Below are positions 17,534 to 25,268 of a stretch of 64,000 nt of DNA, one piece after another. Numbering within the stretch: position 1 is the first letter of the stretch; each line of letters starts with the position of its first letter. Under the pieces are notes generated by a model. It was not told the origin of the DNA, made no database searches, and saw nothing but the letters and a program-made list of their open reading frames with translations. Location of the stretch: contig CANJWZ010000006.1 in assembly GCA_947478725.1 (NCBI GenBank), positions 56,916 to 120,915 on the forward strand, read 5' to 3'. The translations under genes were made by a program, and so were the position numbers. This DNA is from Comamonadaceae bacterium (GTDB taxonomy: Bacteria; Pseudomonadota; Gammaproteobacteria; Burkholderiales; Burkholderiaceae_C).

Positions 17534-18634
17534 TCAGGACCAGAGAATGCTTTGCGTGCTCGCCTTGTCAAACAGGTGCAGGCGGTTGAGGTTGATGCCC
17601 AGGGCGGCGGTGTCGCCCTCGCGGTAACGGCACTCCTTGCCCAGGCGCAAAAAGAGGCGAGTACCCTCCAGCTCCATGTCAAGGAACTGGTCTGAGCCCA
17701 CAGGCAGGACCGAAGCCACACGCCCTGTGAGCGAAGCGCCGGTCTCTGGCGCCTCCGACTCCACGACATCTTCCGCGCGCAGGCCGAGAACGACCTCGCG
17801 TCCGGCCTGGCCGTTCAGCTTATCGGCCATCTCCGGCAGCAGTTCCACACGAAGCGCGCCGCGTTCAAAGCCCAAGCGGCTGTCGCGAATGCGCAGCTGC
17901 CCCTCCAGGAAGTTGATCGGCGGGTTGCCCAGGAATGACGCGACGAACATGTTGCGCGGGCGTTCGTAAATCTCGTCGGGTACACCAATTTGCTGGACCA
18001 CGCCGCTCTTCATAACGACGATCCGGTCGGCCAGCGTCAGCGCTTCGGCCTGGTCGTGCGTCACATAGACAAACGTGGTTTGCATGGCCTGGTGCAAGTG
18101 CTTTATCTCCGCACGCATAGAAATACGCAAGGCCGCGTCTAAATTTGATAGCGGCTCATCCATCAGGAAGACCTGTGGTTTGCGCACCATTGCGCGACCC
18201 AACGCAACCCGCTGACGCTGTCCGCCTGAAAGTTGGTCAGGACGACGATCGAGCAAAGGCTCGATTTCTAAGCGTCGTGCAGCATCACGAACCCGACGAT
18301 CAATTTCGTCCTTCGGAAACTTACGCATTTTTAGACCAAATGCGATGTTTTCGTAAACTGATTTGTGTGGATAAAGGGCATAGCTCTGAAAGACCATTGC
18401 TACATCGCGCTGATGCGGCGGCACTGTGTTCATCACTTCGCCGTCAAAAAAGAGGTTCCCATCGGTCACGTCTTCAAGGCCCGCAATCATGTTGAGGGTG
18501 GTTGATTTGCCGCAACCGGAAGGACCGAGCAGAACAAGAAATTCCTTGTCCGCAATGTCCAGATTCAGGTTTTCCAATGCAATAAACCCGTTGGGGTATT
18601 TTTTCCCGACAGATTCAAACTTTATTTTGGCCAA
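17534..18634 (-). CDS. Carbohydrate-type ABC importer ATPase (UgpC/MalK family)
   Basis: A 366-residue ABC ATPase. It has Walker A GPSGCGKST near residue 35, the Q-loop in AMVFQSYAL, the signature LSGGQRQRVALGRA, Walker B with LMDEPLSNLD, and a C-terminal TOBE/MalK-like regulatory domain after residue 235. This is the CUT1 architecture (sugars, glycerol-3-phosphate, polyols, also some other solutes). It follows its two permease genes with a 21-base gap and precedes the hydroxylase genes. Solute is unknown. Confidence 0.94.
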   Translation of the reverse strand: MAKIKFESVGKKYPNGFIALENLNLDIADKEFLVLLGPSGCGKSTTLNMIAGLEDVTDGNLFFDGEVMNTVPPHQRDVAMVFQSYALYPHKSVYENIAFGLKMRKFPKDEIDRRVRDAARRLEIEPLLDRRPDQLSGGQRQRVALGRAMVRKPQVFLMDEPLSNLDAALRISMRAEIKHLHQAMQTTFVYVTHDQAEALTLADRIVVMKSGVVQQIGVPDEIYERPRNMFVASFLGNPPINFLEGQLRIRDSRLGFERGALRVELLPEMADKLNGQAGREVVLGLRAEDVVESEAPETGASLTGRVASVLPVGSDQFLDMELEGTRLFLRLGKECRYREGDTAALGINLNRLHLFDKASTQSILWS

Positions 18635-18655
18635 GACAAATTCCTTAAGACGGGC

Positions 18656-19564
18656 TTAGCCCTTGACGGCTCCGGCGGTCAAGCCAGAGACTATGTAGCG
18701 CTCGAAAATTATGGCAACGATGACGGGCGGCAAGATGGCCATAACTCCGGCTGCGTTGATGAAAGAAAAGCTGATATTGAAATCAGAGGTGAAAGAGGCC
18801 ACGACGATAGGCATAGTTTGCGAGGCTGGTGTCTGAGTGAACATCAAGGCCAGCAGGAACTCATTCCAACTGGTTAGGAATGCGAACAAGATAACTGCGA
18901 CCAAGGAAGGTAAGGCTAGAGGCATGTAGACCAGCAGCAATGTCTGTAAACGTGAACACCCGTCAACACGTGCTGCCTTATCAAGCTCGTCTGGTAGCGA
19001 TTCAAAGTAGCCCGTCAAGATAAAAATACTGAAGGGCACCGTGATCGCTAGGTAAGTGATGATCAAGGAGAAAAGGTTGTCCATCAATCCTAGTTTTTGG
19101 ACAAACAAAAAGAATGGGACAACCAGGGCAATGTCTGGGATAACCCGCGTACTCAGCATGAAATAAATTGATGTGCTTCGGCCAATAAAACGGATTTTTG
19201 CCAATGCATAGGCAGCAGGTACGCCTACTAAAAGGTTAAGTACCACCACAGCCAGCGCCACTAAGAAGCTGTTTTTCATCGACGGCAGTAAATTAGCTGC
19301 AGTAGAAGGGATAAACCCCCCCGTCGCGGTGTCTCCTTGCTTGCGGGTCTCATAGGTAACAACCTTTGAGCTTGATTTAAAAATCGCCTCAAAGTTTTCA
19401 ATTGTCGGATCCTCCGGAATCCAGTGCGGAGGAACGGATGTAATCTCCGCCTCCGACTGAAATGAGGAGGAAACCAGCCATGCGATTGGAGCCAGTACAT
19501 AAAGGGAAAAAATCAGTGATCCGATAAACAGTACCGTACGCCGACCGGGCAAAAAGGATGTCAT
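18656..19564 (-). CDS. ABC importer permease (MalG/UgpE-like)
   Basis: A 302-residue inner-membrane permease with six hydrophobic segments. The EAA-type loop that docks on the ATPase is visible as DELDKAARVDGCSRLQTLL near residue 195. The first periplasmic segment between helices 1 and 2 is unusually long (residues about 35-85). Typical CUT1 second permease. It lies 24 bases after the first permease and 21 bases before the ATPase. Codon use appears more AT-rich than that of the flanking core genes. Confidence 0.92.
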   Translation of the reverse strand: MTSFLPGRRTVLFIGSLIFSLYVLAPIAWLVSSSFQSEAEITSVPPHWIPEDPTIENFEAIFKSSSKVVTYETRKQGDTATGGFIPSTAANLLPSMKNSFLVALAVVVLNLLVGVPAAYALAKIRFIGRSTSIYFMLSTRVIPDIALVVPFFLFVQKLGLMDNLFSLIITYLAITVPFSIFILTGYFESLPDELDKAARVDGCSRLQTLLLVYMPLALPSLVAVILFAFLTSWNEFLLALMFTQTPASQTMPIVVASFTSDFNISFSFINAAGVMAILPPVIVAIIFERYIVSGLTAGAVKG

Positions 19565-19588
19565 AGATGGGCTCCCGAACTGGATCGA

Positions 19589-20506
19589 TCAGAGTTTTTT
19601 GCTAGTGCTGCGAATTACGAAATAAGCCAGCAAGAACGTTGCTACCGCCATGATGTAGGCCAAGGCAGAACCCGTTCCAAAGGCCAACTTTCGAAAAGTT
19701 TCCACGTATACCTGCCAGGCCACCACATGCGAGGCATCAGCCGGGCCCCCTTCCGTGAGGATGAAGAACAGGTCGAAATGACGGATGGCCATCATGGACT
19801 CATAAATCATCACAAGTGCAAACCCTGGGACAAGTTGTGGCAACGTGATGTGTATAAAACGCTGCCAAGCGTTTGCGCCATCGACCTTGGCTGCACTGTA
19901 AAGGTCCGCTCGGATTCCTTTGAGGGTGACCAGCAGCAAGATGGTTGCGAGAGGCACCTCTTTCCAGACAAATGCATTTGTGATCAACCCCATGGTTTTA
20001 TCCGTATCGCCCAACATGACGATGTACTTGTCGATAAACCCAAGTTGCATCAAAAGTCCGTTAAGTGCCCCGTACCCTGAGTCGTATATCCACTTCCACA
20101 TCAGGCCATTGGCGACGTATGGAATTGCCCATGGAATTAGAAGAATCGCCGATAAGATTCGACGGCCTTTGAATTCCTCATTCAAGAGCATCGCCATCAT
20201 TGTTGCGATGACCATTACAGCCAATACAGATGAAACAGTAAAGCTCGCAGTCCGTGCAACCGACTCCCAAAAAAGCTCATCTGTGAATAGCTTTATGTAG
20301 TTGTCAAACCAAACGAAAGGCACACGGTTGGGTCGTGTCAACTTCAGATCATGCAAGCTGATCCAAAACGAGTACACCACCGGGAAGACGGCCACAACGA
20401 ACAGCACCAGCATCATTGGCGCTAAAAAAAACATCGCGCTTCGCTGGTCGTAGGCGCTGCTAGGCACAGGCAACCAGCGTCGCTTAAGCAACTTCAGCTT
20501 TGTCAT
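19589..20506 (-). CDS. ABC importer permease (MalF/UgpA-like)
   Basis: A 305-residue inner-membrane permease of the CUT1 family with six to seven hydrophobic helices and an EAA loop (LYSAAKVDGANAWQRFIHI, near residue 205). It pairs with the following permease in the importer. A stable stem-loop separates it from the binding-protein gene, consistent with more binding protein than permease being made. Start ATG 20506 has only a weak ribosome-binding region. Confidence 0.92.
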   Translation of the reverse strand: MTKLKLLKRRWLPVPSSAYDQRSAMFFLAPMMLVLFVVAVFPVVYSFWISLHDLKLTRPNRVPFVWFDNYIKLFTDELFWESVARTASFTVSSVLAVMVIATMMAMLLNEEFKGRRILSAILLIPWAIPYVANGLMWKWIYDSGYGALNGLLMQLGFIDKYIVMLGDTDKTMGLITNAFVWKEVPLATILLLVTLKGIRADLYSAAKVDGANAWQRFIHITLPQLVPGFALVMIYESMMAIRHFDLFFILTEGGPADASHVVAWQVYVETFRKLAFGTGSALAYIMAVATFLLAYFVIRSTSKKL

Positions 20507-20529
20507 GGGAGCCTTGAGGGGGAAAAGGG

Positions 20530-20552
20530 GGCCCGACGCTGTTGTTCGGGCC
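20530..20552 (-). terminator. Intercistronic stem-loop between binding protein and permease genes
   Basis: GGCCCGA and TCGGGCC arms around a nine-base loop, read leftward and followed by CCCTTTT. Stem-loops here often stabilise or partly terminate the binding-protein transcript, setting a high binding-protein to permease ratio. Confidence 0.6.
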
Positions 20553-20568
20553 TTCTAGTATCACAGGG

Positions 20569-21900
20569 TTAAGCCTTGCGCAGGCTGTTCCACGAATCCG
20601 AAGATTTTTTCAATGCTGCTGCAACGGTTGATTTTCCGAGCACAGCAGATTGCCAGGCAGTGCTGTTAACTTCGTCCCATTCGCCGAACCACGGCGTGAT
20701 CACATCTTTTTTACGCGCCAGTTTTTGCTGTTTTTCAAAGATGGTAATGTCGGCGTACTTTTTATAGTTTTCTTGGATCTCGGGATCTTTGAATAGTCCT
20801 TTTACGCCGAAGCCCGTGCCCAGGTCAGTGAAAAGAGTTTTTTGGAAATGATACTGAGAGCCAGCCTTGCCGCCGAACCATTCGATAAGCTTTGCTGAGT
20901 TTGCCGCCCTGGTTTTGTCTGCAGCCGCTTGTGCGGTCATCCCGTGAAAGCGCATCCAGCCAACAGTTGCATGCGACCCGCCTTGGCCAGCGGGCATCAA
21001 TGCTTGCTTCACCCGCCCAGCGATCGCTGATTGTTTCGGATCGTTAAGGGTCCGGATTCGATAACGGGCGAGTAAGGCAAATGCATGGTTGCCTGCTCCA
21101 AAGGCTTTAAGTCCATTGAGTTCCCCGGTTTCTACGCATGCCGGGGAAATAATTTTGTGTTTATTGACAGCATCAACCACCCACTGCAACGCCTGTGTGG
21201 CTCCGCGCCTAGGGTCAGCCATTACGGATACGCCGTTGTCATCGGTGAATCGGCCGCCGTTTGAGAACACAAGCGCACTCAGAAATTCGATTAACCAACT
21301 TTCGCGGGCCATTGACAGCATCATTGGGTACTCAGAAAGTCCGGCTTTTTTGATGGCCAAGCATTGTTCTGTCAGCTCGCTCCAGGTGCTGGGCGGCGCT
21401 TTAATGTTAGCCTTCTTGAGCAACTGATCGTCATAGAAGAAGGCCATGTAGTCGGCGTAATAGGTCAGGCCATATTGTTTGCCTTTGTAGCGCATTGACT
21501 GAAGACAGAAGTCATCCGTATCAGCGTTGTACTGGGTTAATTGTGGGAATCCGTCGATAGGGGCAATCCACCCAGCCTCGGCCCATTCGGGTAGCCAGCT
21601 GTCAGAGACCCAAAGAACATCCAGTGGAGCTTTTCCAACAAACCTGGTGACCATCGCATCCCGGTACTGAGCCCATGGCGCGTTGTTATAGCTCACCTTC
21701 AAATTGGTGCTTGATTCAAATGCGGTGACATGGCTCTTAACCAGATCTACAGCAGCCGACCATGCGTAAAAGTTGATTGGCGCCGTTTGAGCTCCCGCCT
21801 CCAGCGATAGAGTGCTCGAACCAGCTAGCCCTGCAGCAACCGCCATCTTAAGAAAATCACGACGCGATGCGTCGTCGCTAGTGCTCCAAATATCAGTCAT
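20569..21900 (-). CDS. ABC importer solute-binding protein with Tat-type signal
   Basis: A 443-residue family-1 extracellular solute-binding protein. The N-terminus carries a twin-arginine signal (SRRDFLKMAVAAGLAG near residue 12), so it is probably exported folded. The body has features of carbohydrate-binding proteins of the CUT1 group. It is the first gene of the nine-gene operon, 106 bases downstream of a promoter with a TTGACG -35. The ligand is unknown; the molybdenum hydroxylase downstream suggests a compound that is then oxidised, possibly a heterocycle, aldehyde or polyol (inference). Confidence 0.9.
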   Translation of the reverse strand: MTDIWSTSDDASRRDFLKMAVAAGLAGSSTLSLEAGAQTAPINFYAWSAAVDLVKSHVTAFESSTNLKVSYNNAPWAQYRDAMVTRFVGKAPLDVLWVSDSWLPEWAEAGWIAPIDGFPQLTQYNADTDDFCLQSMRYKGKQYGLTYYADYMAFFYDDQLLKKANIKAPPSTWSELTEQCLAIKKAGLSEYPMMLSMARESWLIEFLSALVFSNGGRFTDDNGVSVMADPRRGATQALQWVVDAVNKHKIISPACVETGELNGLKAFGAGNHAFALLARYRIRTLNDPKQSAIAGRVKQALMPAGQGGSHATVGWMRFHGMTAQAAADKTRAANSAKLIEWFGGKAGSQYHFQKTLFTDLGTGFGVKGLFKDPEIQENYKKYADITIFEKQQKLARKKDVITPWFGEWDEVNSTAWQSAVLGKSTVAAALKKSSDSWNSLRKA

Positions 21901-22005
21901 ACGTCATGCTCCATCCATTGGAAAACGGCGGCGTGACCCTGCTCATCACCGCACTCACCGGTACGCAGATATGTAGGCCAATGCCCACATCCGACCGTGC
22001 GTCGA

Positions 22006-22034
22006 TTATTAGGCAATCGGTAACTCATCGTCAA
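22006..22034 (-). promoter_or_regulatory. Promoter of the ABC-hydroxylase operon
   Basis: Read leftward: TTGACG (22034-22029), a 17-base spacer, then TAATAA (22011-22006). The -35 box lies inside a perfect palindrome, so repressor binding would block polymerase. It is 106 bases upstream of the binding-protein start. Confidence 0.75.
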
Positions 22035-22041
22035 GTGACGA
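22028..22041. promoter_or_regulatory. Operator 1, TCGTCA-AG-TGACGA
   Basis: Perfect six-base-arm palindrome overlapping the -35 of the ABC-hydroxylase promoter. The same arms with a different centre occur at 22440-22453. Confidence 0.7.
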
Positions 22042-22075
22042 TATAAAACTCTCGTCACACTTTTATAGCCAGAGG

Positions 22076-22387
22076 TTACTTGGCCGGAGAGAACGTGGCG
22101 GGGTTCATAAACACGCTCTCTTGGTGCACCAAGTAAGGCAACATCTTTGGTATGAAGGCCGACCAGTCTGGGTCCTGCATCAACAGAACACGTTGGCTGG
22201 TGCGGTGGGCGAAATCGTCATACGCCCAAATAAACACAGCGGAATTGAGGACGCCTGACTCCTTGACCCAGCAGCCAATCAAACGGGCATACTGAGAAAT
22301 GATTGGTAAGCCGCTAACCTCGTACATTTTAAGGAACTCACCCGCCTTGCCCGGCTGAACCTGGTAGGTGCGCATTTCGTAGATCAT
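22076..22387 (-). CDS. NIPSNAP family protein
   Basis: A 103-residue NIPSNAP-type ferredoxin-like-fold protein, starting IYEMRTYQVQPGKAGEFLKMYE; the family shows that opening strand and a WAYDDFAHR-like segment. Biochemical activity of bacterial NIPSNAPs is poorly defined; they often accompany catabolic genes. ATG 22387 starts the conserved strand; the longer frame is unsupported. It precedes the ABC operon in the same direction but has a separate upstream region with operator 2, so it is probably co-regulated. Confidence 0.82.
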   Translation of the reverse strand: MIYEMRTYQVQPGKAGEFLKMYEVSGLPIISQYARLIGCWVKESGVLNSAVFIWAYDDFAHRTSQRVLLMQDPDWSAFIPKMLPYLVHQESVFMNPATFSPAK

Positions 22388-22439
22388 GTTCTTCCCAATC
22401 AGCGTGTGTTGTAGTTGCGTATTGCTGCGCCAACCTTTG

Positions 22440-22453
22440 TCGTCAGATGACGA
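22440..22453. promoter_or_regulatory. Operator 2, TCGTCA-GA-TGACGA
   Basis: Second copy of the same palindrome, in the intergenic region between the NIPSNAP gene (53 bases from its start) and the divergent TetR gene. Leftward, a CTGACG overlaps it at the same relative place as the TTGACG in operator 1. Confidence 0.7.
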
Positions 22454-22455
22454 TG

Positions 22456-22486
22456 TTGCCACAATTAAATATTGCGTGTCTACACT
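22456..22486 (+). promoter_or_regulatory. Candidate promoter and 10-bp palindrome upstream of tetR
   Basis: TTGCCA at 22456, then TACACT at 22481-22486 with a 19-base gap (TCTACA at 17 bases is an alternative). The palindrome CACTTAAGTG at 22483-22492 overlaps it and may be a second operator half of different sequence. Confidence 0.4.
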
Positions 22487-22512
22487 TAAGTGACCAGAAT
22501 TAATCCAAGCCG

Positions 22513-23241
22513 ATGAAAGCAAAATCAGATACGTTAGCGGCTACCTTCCGCAACAACAAGGTCGAGCAGAGGTCCTATACACCAGCAGGCACTCGCAAGC
22601 CGACGGCTCGTATGCCAGCACGCGAGCGCAGAGCCCAGATCTTAGAAAAAGCATTCGAGTTTTTTTCGGAAAAAGGCCTAACTGCTCAAACCCGCGCCCT
22701 CGCTGATGCCTGCGGCGTTTCGCAACGCCTGCTCTACAGCGTCTTTCCGAGCAAGGCCGACTTGATCAAGGCGGTGTATGACACCGAGATTGCGGGGCCA
22801 TTTAAGGCCGTTTGGTTCGTACAACTGCGCGACCGACAGGTGCCCTTGAAGGAACGGCTGATTACCTTTTATCGCGAGTACTACGACACCATCCTTACGC
22901 GTCGATGGTTGCGGCTTTTTATCTACTCTTCGCTCGCAGAAGTTGAAATTGCCCCAACGTATATTGCCGACGTCGTGCGCAACATACTGCAGATCGTTAC
23001 TGAAGAGGCTGCTTTTGAAGCTGGCGTTAATCTTCCTGCCGAGCATGCCCTGATGCAGGAGCTGGGCTGGGTGTTGCACGGTAACATTTCGCATCTCGGC
23101 ATTCGTCGACACGTTTACAAAGACATGACCTCAGTACCGGTAGATACTGTCATTGAGATGCACGTGAAAACATTCCTCGCTTGCGTACCGATACTTTGCC
23201 AAGTGGGCCTAGCCTCTGTGAATACCCCCAGATCCAACTGA
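22513..23241 (+). CDS. TetR/AcrR family regulator
   Basis: A 242-residue repressor-type regulator. The HTH is at residues 37-85 (ARERRAQILEKAFEFFSEKG, then LADACGVSQRLLYSVFPSKADLIKAVYD); the rest is an all-helical ligand domain. The 33-residue N-terminal tail is basic. It is divergent from the NIPSNAP gene and the ABC-hydroxylase operon and is the only transcription factor of the island. Two identical-arm palindromes lie in its control region and in the operon promoter, so it most likely represses both; the inducer would be the imported compound or a product. The gene is followed by a hairpin at 23358-23391. Confidence 0.88.
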   Translation: MKAKSDTLAATFRNNKVEQRSYTPAGTRKPTARMPARERRAQILEKAFEFFSEKGLTAQTRALADACGVSQRLLYSVFPSKADLIKAVYDTEIAGPFKAVWFVQLRDRQVPLKERLITFYREYYDTILTRRWLRLFIYSSLAEVEIAPTYIADVVRNILQIVTEEAAFEAGVNLPAEHALMQELGWVLHGNISHLGIRRHVYKDMTSVPVDTVIEMHVKTFLACVPILCQVGLASVNTPRSN

Positions 23242-23551
23242 ACTTAACCCGCTTTCAGCGACATATTTAAAGTTCCAGTGCGGAGCTGCTCGAACGCCAG
23301 CGAGCTCAGCAGGTCTGGATGAGCTATCCTAGAACGGAAATTTATAACTTTTGGAATCGGTATCGGGCGCCATATTGATTGCCTGATACCGGTCATTCGT
23401 CAAAGACCGCTGGTGGCCCGTAGCCGACTATCGATAAGTAAAGATGCCGCAACTTTGGCTGCAAAACTGATCAAGTCACTCGAATTGAGCGAGTTTTCGC
23501 CGTTTTAGATATAAAAAGTGCCTAAAAACTAATAGATACGGGCGCAAGCAG
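23242..23551. other. Gap after tetR: hairpin, decayed parC tail and repeat copy B
   Basis: About 310 bases. It contains a hairpin (23358-23391), a degenerate parC 3' end, and the start of the 55-bp repeat (23514-23568), which continues into the end of the DUF3253 gene. I see no gene in it. Confidence 0.6.
23358..23391. terminator. Stem-loop after tetR
   Basis: CGGTATCGGGC pairs with GCCTGATACCG (11 pairs, one G-T) around a 12-base loop. It lacks a T run, so it may be a weak or factor-dependent terminator or part of the island edge. Confidence 0.5.
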
Positions 23552-23568
23552 CTATTCATTATGTAGCG
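23475..23568 (+). repeat. Right direct repeat: decayed parC 3' end plus 55-bp repeat (copy B)
   Basis: Bases 23475-23489 read Val-Thr-Arg-Ile-Glu in the frame homologous to the parC end (VTRVE); the stop is changed to CGA and upstream codons match more weakly (a Gly and a Lys line up). Bases 23514-23568 are the 55-bp repeat, 44 of 55 identical to copy A and in the same orientation. Confidence 0.75.
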
Positions 23569-23836
23569 TTCGGGGTAGTCGCACCCGAATCGGCCCCTTC
23601 CAGGGACCGCTGGGTAGCGTAGATGGTGAAACCGATTGCCCGCCTTGTGAAATATCCAGCAAGCCGCGCAGGGCCAGCTGGCCTGCGACTTGCCTGACGC
23701 GTGGCATCAGGGCGCGCCAATCGTCGGGTGACAGGGCGCGGGCCACTTCAGAGGGGCAGGCGCTGGCTTGGTGGCCGCGCTGGGTAATCAGGGCCAGCAG
23801 GGCGGCTTCGATGTGCGGGTCAGTGGCTTGCGTCAC
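23552..23836 (-). CDS. DUF3253 protein
   Basis: A 94-residue winged-helix-like protein of the DUF3253 family, starting TDPHIEAALLALITQRGHQASACPSEVARAL and containing WRALMPRVRQVAGQLA and RGLLDISQGG. The fold suggests nucleic-acid contact but function is unknown. Its last codons (His-Asn-Glu-stop) lie inside repeat copy B, so the repeat now forms the gene's 3' end. It is 11 bases after the RidA-like gene in the same direction. Confidence 0.82.
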   Translation of the reverse strand: MTQATDPHIEAALLALITQRGHQASACPSEVARALSPDDWRALMPRVRQVAGQLALRGLLDISQGGQSVSPSTLPSGPWKGPIRVRLPRTLHNE

Positions 23837-23847
23837 CGCTTAAAAAG

Positions 23848-24333
23848 TCAGTTGCTGACTTCAACAATCATTTCAATCTCGACGCAAGCACCCATGGGCA
23901 GTTGCGCGACGCCAAAGGCGCTTCTGGCGTGTGCGCCCACGACCGGGCCAAACACCTGGCCCAGCAGTTCGCTGGCACCGTTGGTGACCAGATGCTGGTC
24001 GGTAAAGTCTGCGGTTGAGTTGACCAGACTCATGACCTTGACGATACGGCTGACGTGGTTCAGGTTTTTGCCGGTGGCGGCCAGCGCTGCATGCAGCGTG
24101 CCCAACAGGCCGATCGCCACCACGCGCGCAGCGGCTTTGCCTTCGTCAAGGCTGATGTTTTTGCCCAGCTGGCCAACCCAGACCTGGCTGTCTTTTTTGG
24201 CAATGTTGCCGCTTAAAAAAATCAGATGGCCTGTTTGTACGTAGGGCACATAAGCTGCCGCTGGCACCGAGATGGGCGGCAGCGTGATGTTGAGGTCAGC
24301 CAGTGTTTTGTAAATGTCGTTTGCAGTTGTCAT
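23848..24333 (-). CDS. RidA family protein (YjgF/Tdc)
   Basis: A 161-residue RidA-like protein; family members hydrolyse reactive enamine/imine intermediates from PLP enzymes, though this longer subtype is less characterised. Visible features are LFLSG-like strand HLIFLSGNIA near residue 53, GEAR-type region replaced by a variant, and the C-terminal GVAQLPMGACVEIEMIVEV with the conserved G-x-x-x-L-P motif. The canonical Arg of active RidA is not obvious to me. ATG 24333 has a ribosome site and removes a non-conserved 15-residue extension. It precedes the DUF3253 gene in the same direction. Confidence 0.85.
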   Translation of the reverse strand: MTTANDIYKTLADLNITLPPISVPAAAYVPYVQTGHLIFLSGNIAKKDSQVWVGQLGKNISLDEGKAAARVVAIGLLGTLHAALAATGKNLNHVSRIVKVMSLVNSTADFTDQHLVTNGASELLGQVFGPVVGAHARSAFGVAQLPMGACVEIEMIVEVSN

Positions 24334-24352
24334 GGGGTCTTCCTTAAAAAAT

Positions 24353-25264
24353 CTAGACGAGGTTGGGTATCGATTCAATTGGCATGACGGTGACGGCCAC
24401 GCTCAGCTCGTGTTGTGCGCCGCCGCGTATCACGCCACGCAGGGGTGACACGTCCAGAAAATCACGGCCTGTGGCCAGGGTGATGTAGTCGTCGCCGGGG
24501 ATGCGGTTGTTGGTCGGGTCAAAGTCAAACCACTGACCTTCGTCAAGGCCGCTGCCCGGGCAGTACACCGACGCCCAGGCGTGCGATGCGTCGCAGCCAA
24601 TCAGGCGCGGCTGGCCGGGGGCAGGCTGCGTCAGCATGTAACCACTGACGTAGCGTGCAGGCAGGCCCATGGCGCGGCAGCAGGCGACCATGATGTGGGC
24701 AAAGTCCTGGCACACGCCCTTGCGTTGTTGCAGGGCAGTCAGGGCGGGGGTGTTGACATCGGTGCTGTCACCGTCGTAGCTCATGGCCTGGTGAATGCGG
24801 GTCATCAGCTGGGCAGCGGCGCTGAGCAGCGGCATGCCGGGCGCAAAGCTGGGGCTGGCAAATTCTGCAAAGGCCTTGTCACGCGGCACGTAGGGCGAGG
24901 CAAACAAAAACTCCCAGGCGGTGTTGTACGGCGCACCAGCCCGGTAGCGAAACATGTCGCGCACCTGCTCCCAGGCAAGCTGGCAACCGGGCGCTGATGG
25001 CCGTGCTGCCGCATGCGTCAGCACCGTGCTGTGCGACGTGACGCTGAGCTGGTCATGGCTGCTCTGCAATGAAAAAAAGCTGCAGCGGTTGCCGTACACG
25101 TCATGCATGTTGCGCACCTGAGAAGGTGTGGGGCTGATGTCGAGCTGGTGCGACAGCACCGTTTGCGCACCGCTGCTGGGTGGGCTCAGGCGCAGCACAT
25201 GGTCGGCGTTGTCAACTGCCGGCGTGTAGTGGTAGCGGGTTTCGTGGGTCAGGCTGAGCAGCAT
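24353..25264 (-). CDS. Transglutaminase-like cysteine protease/ligase partner
   Basis: A 303-residue protein with an N-terminal beta-sandwich domain (LLSLTHETRYHYTPAV) and a papain-fold transglutaminase core. The catalytic Cys is in GVCQDFAHIM, followed by ARYVSGYM, the His in ASHAWASVYCP and the Asp in DFDPTNN. In comparative-genomic work this family accompanies circularly permuted ATP-grasp and alpha-E proteins, as here, in a proposed peptide-synthesis or peptide-tagging pathway. It starts 4 bases after the fused ATP-grasp gene. Substrate is not known. Confidence 0.9.
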   Translation of the reverse strand: MLLSLTHETRYHYTPAVDNADHVLRLSPPSSGAQTVLSHQLDISPTPSQVRNMHDVYGNRCSFFSLQSSHDQLSVTSHSTVLTHAAARPSAPGCQLAWEQVRDMFRYRAGAPYNTAWEFLFASPYVPRDKAFAEFASPSFAPGMPLLSAAAQLMTRIHQAMSYDGDSTDVNTPALTALQQRKGVCQDFAHIMVACCRAMGLPARYVSGYMLTQPAPGQPRLIGCDASHAWASVYCPGSGLDEGQWFDFDPTNNRIPGDDYITLATGRDFLDVSPLRGVIRGGAQHELSVAVTVMPIESIPNLV

Positions 25265-25268
25265 CTGG

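Larger units (their letters stand above)
11844..23568. mobile_element. Candidate genomic island between parC and the DUF3253 gene
   Basis: The segment is bounded by direct repeats (11804-11898 and 23475-23568), carries a self-contained catabolic operon plus regulator, and its permease, binding-protein and regulator genes look more AT-rich than parE/parC or the downstream transglutaminase genes. No integrase, relaxase or transposase is visible, so an active element is not claimed; it may be a decayed or recombination-borne insertion. Confidence 0.5.

Noticed and set aside
11844..23568. Active integrative element or transposon
   Set aside because: No integrase, transposase, relaxase or terminal inverted repeats were found, so only a decayed or passively acquired island is proposed.
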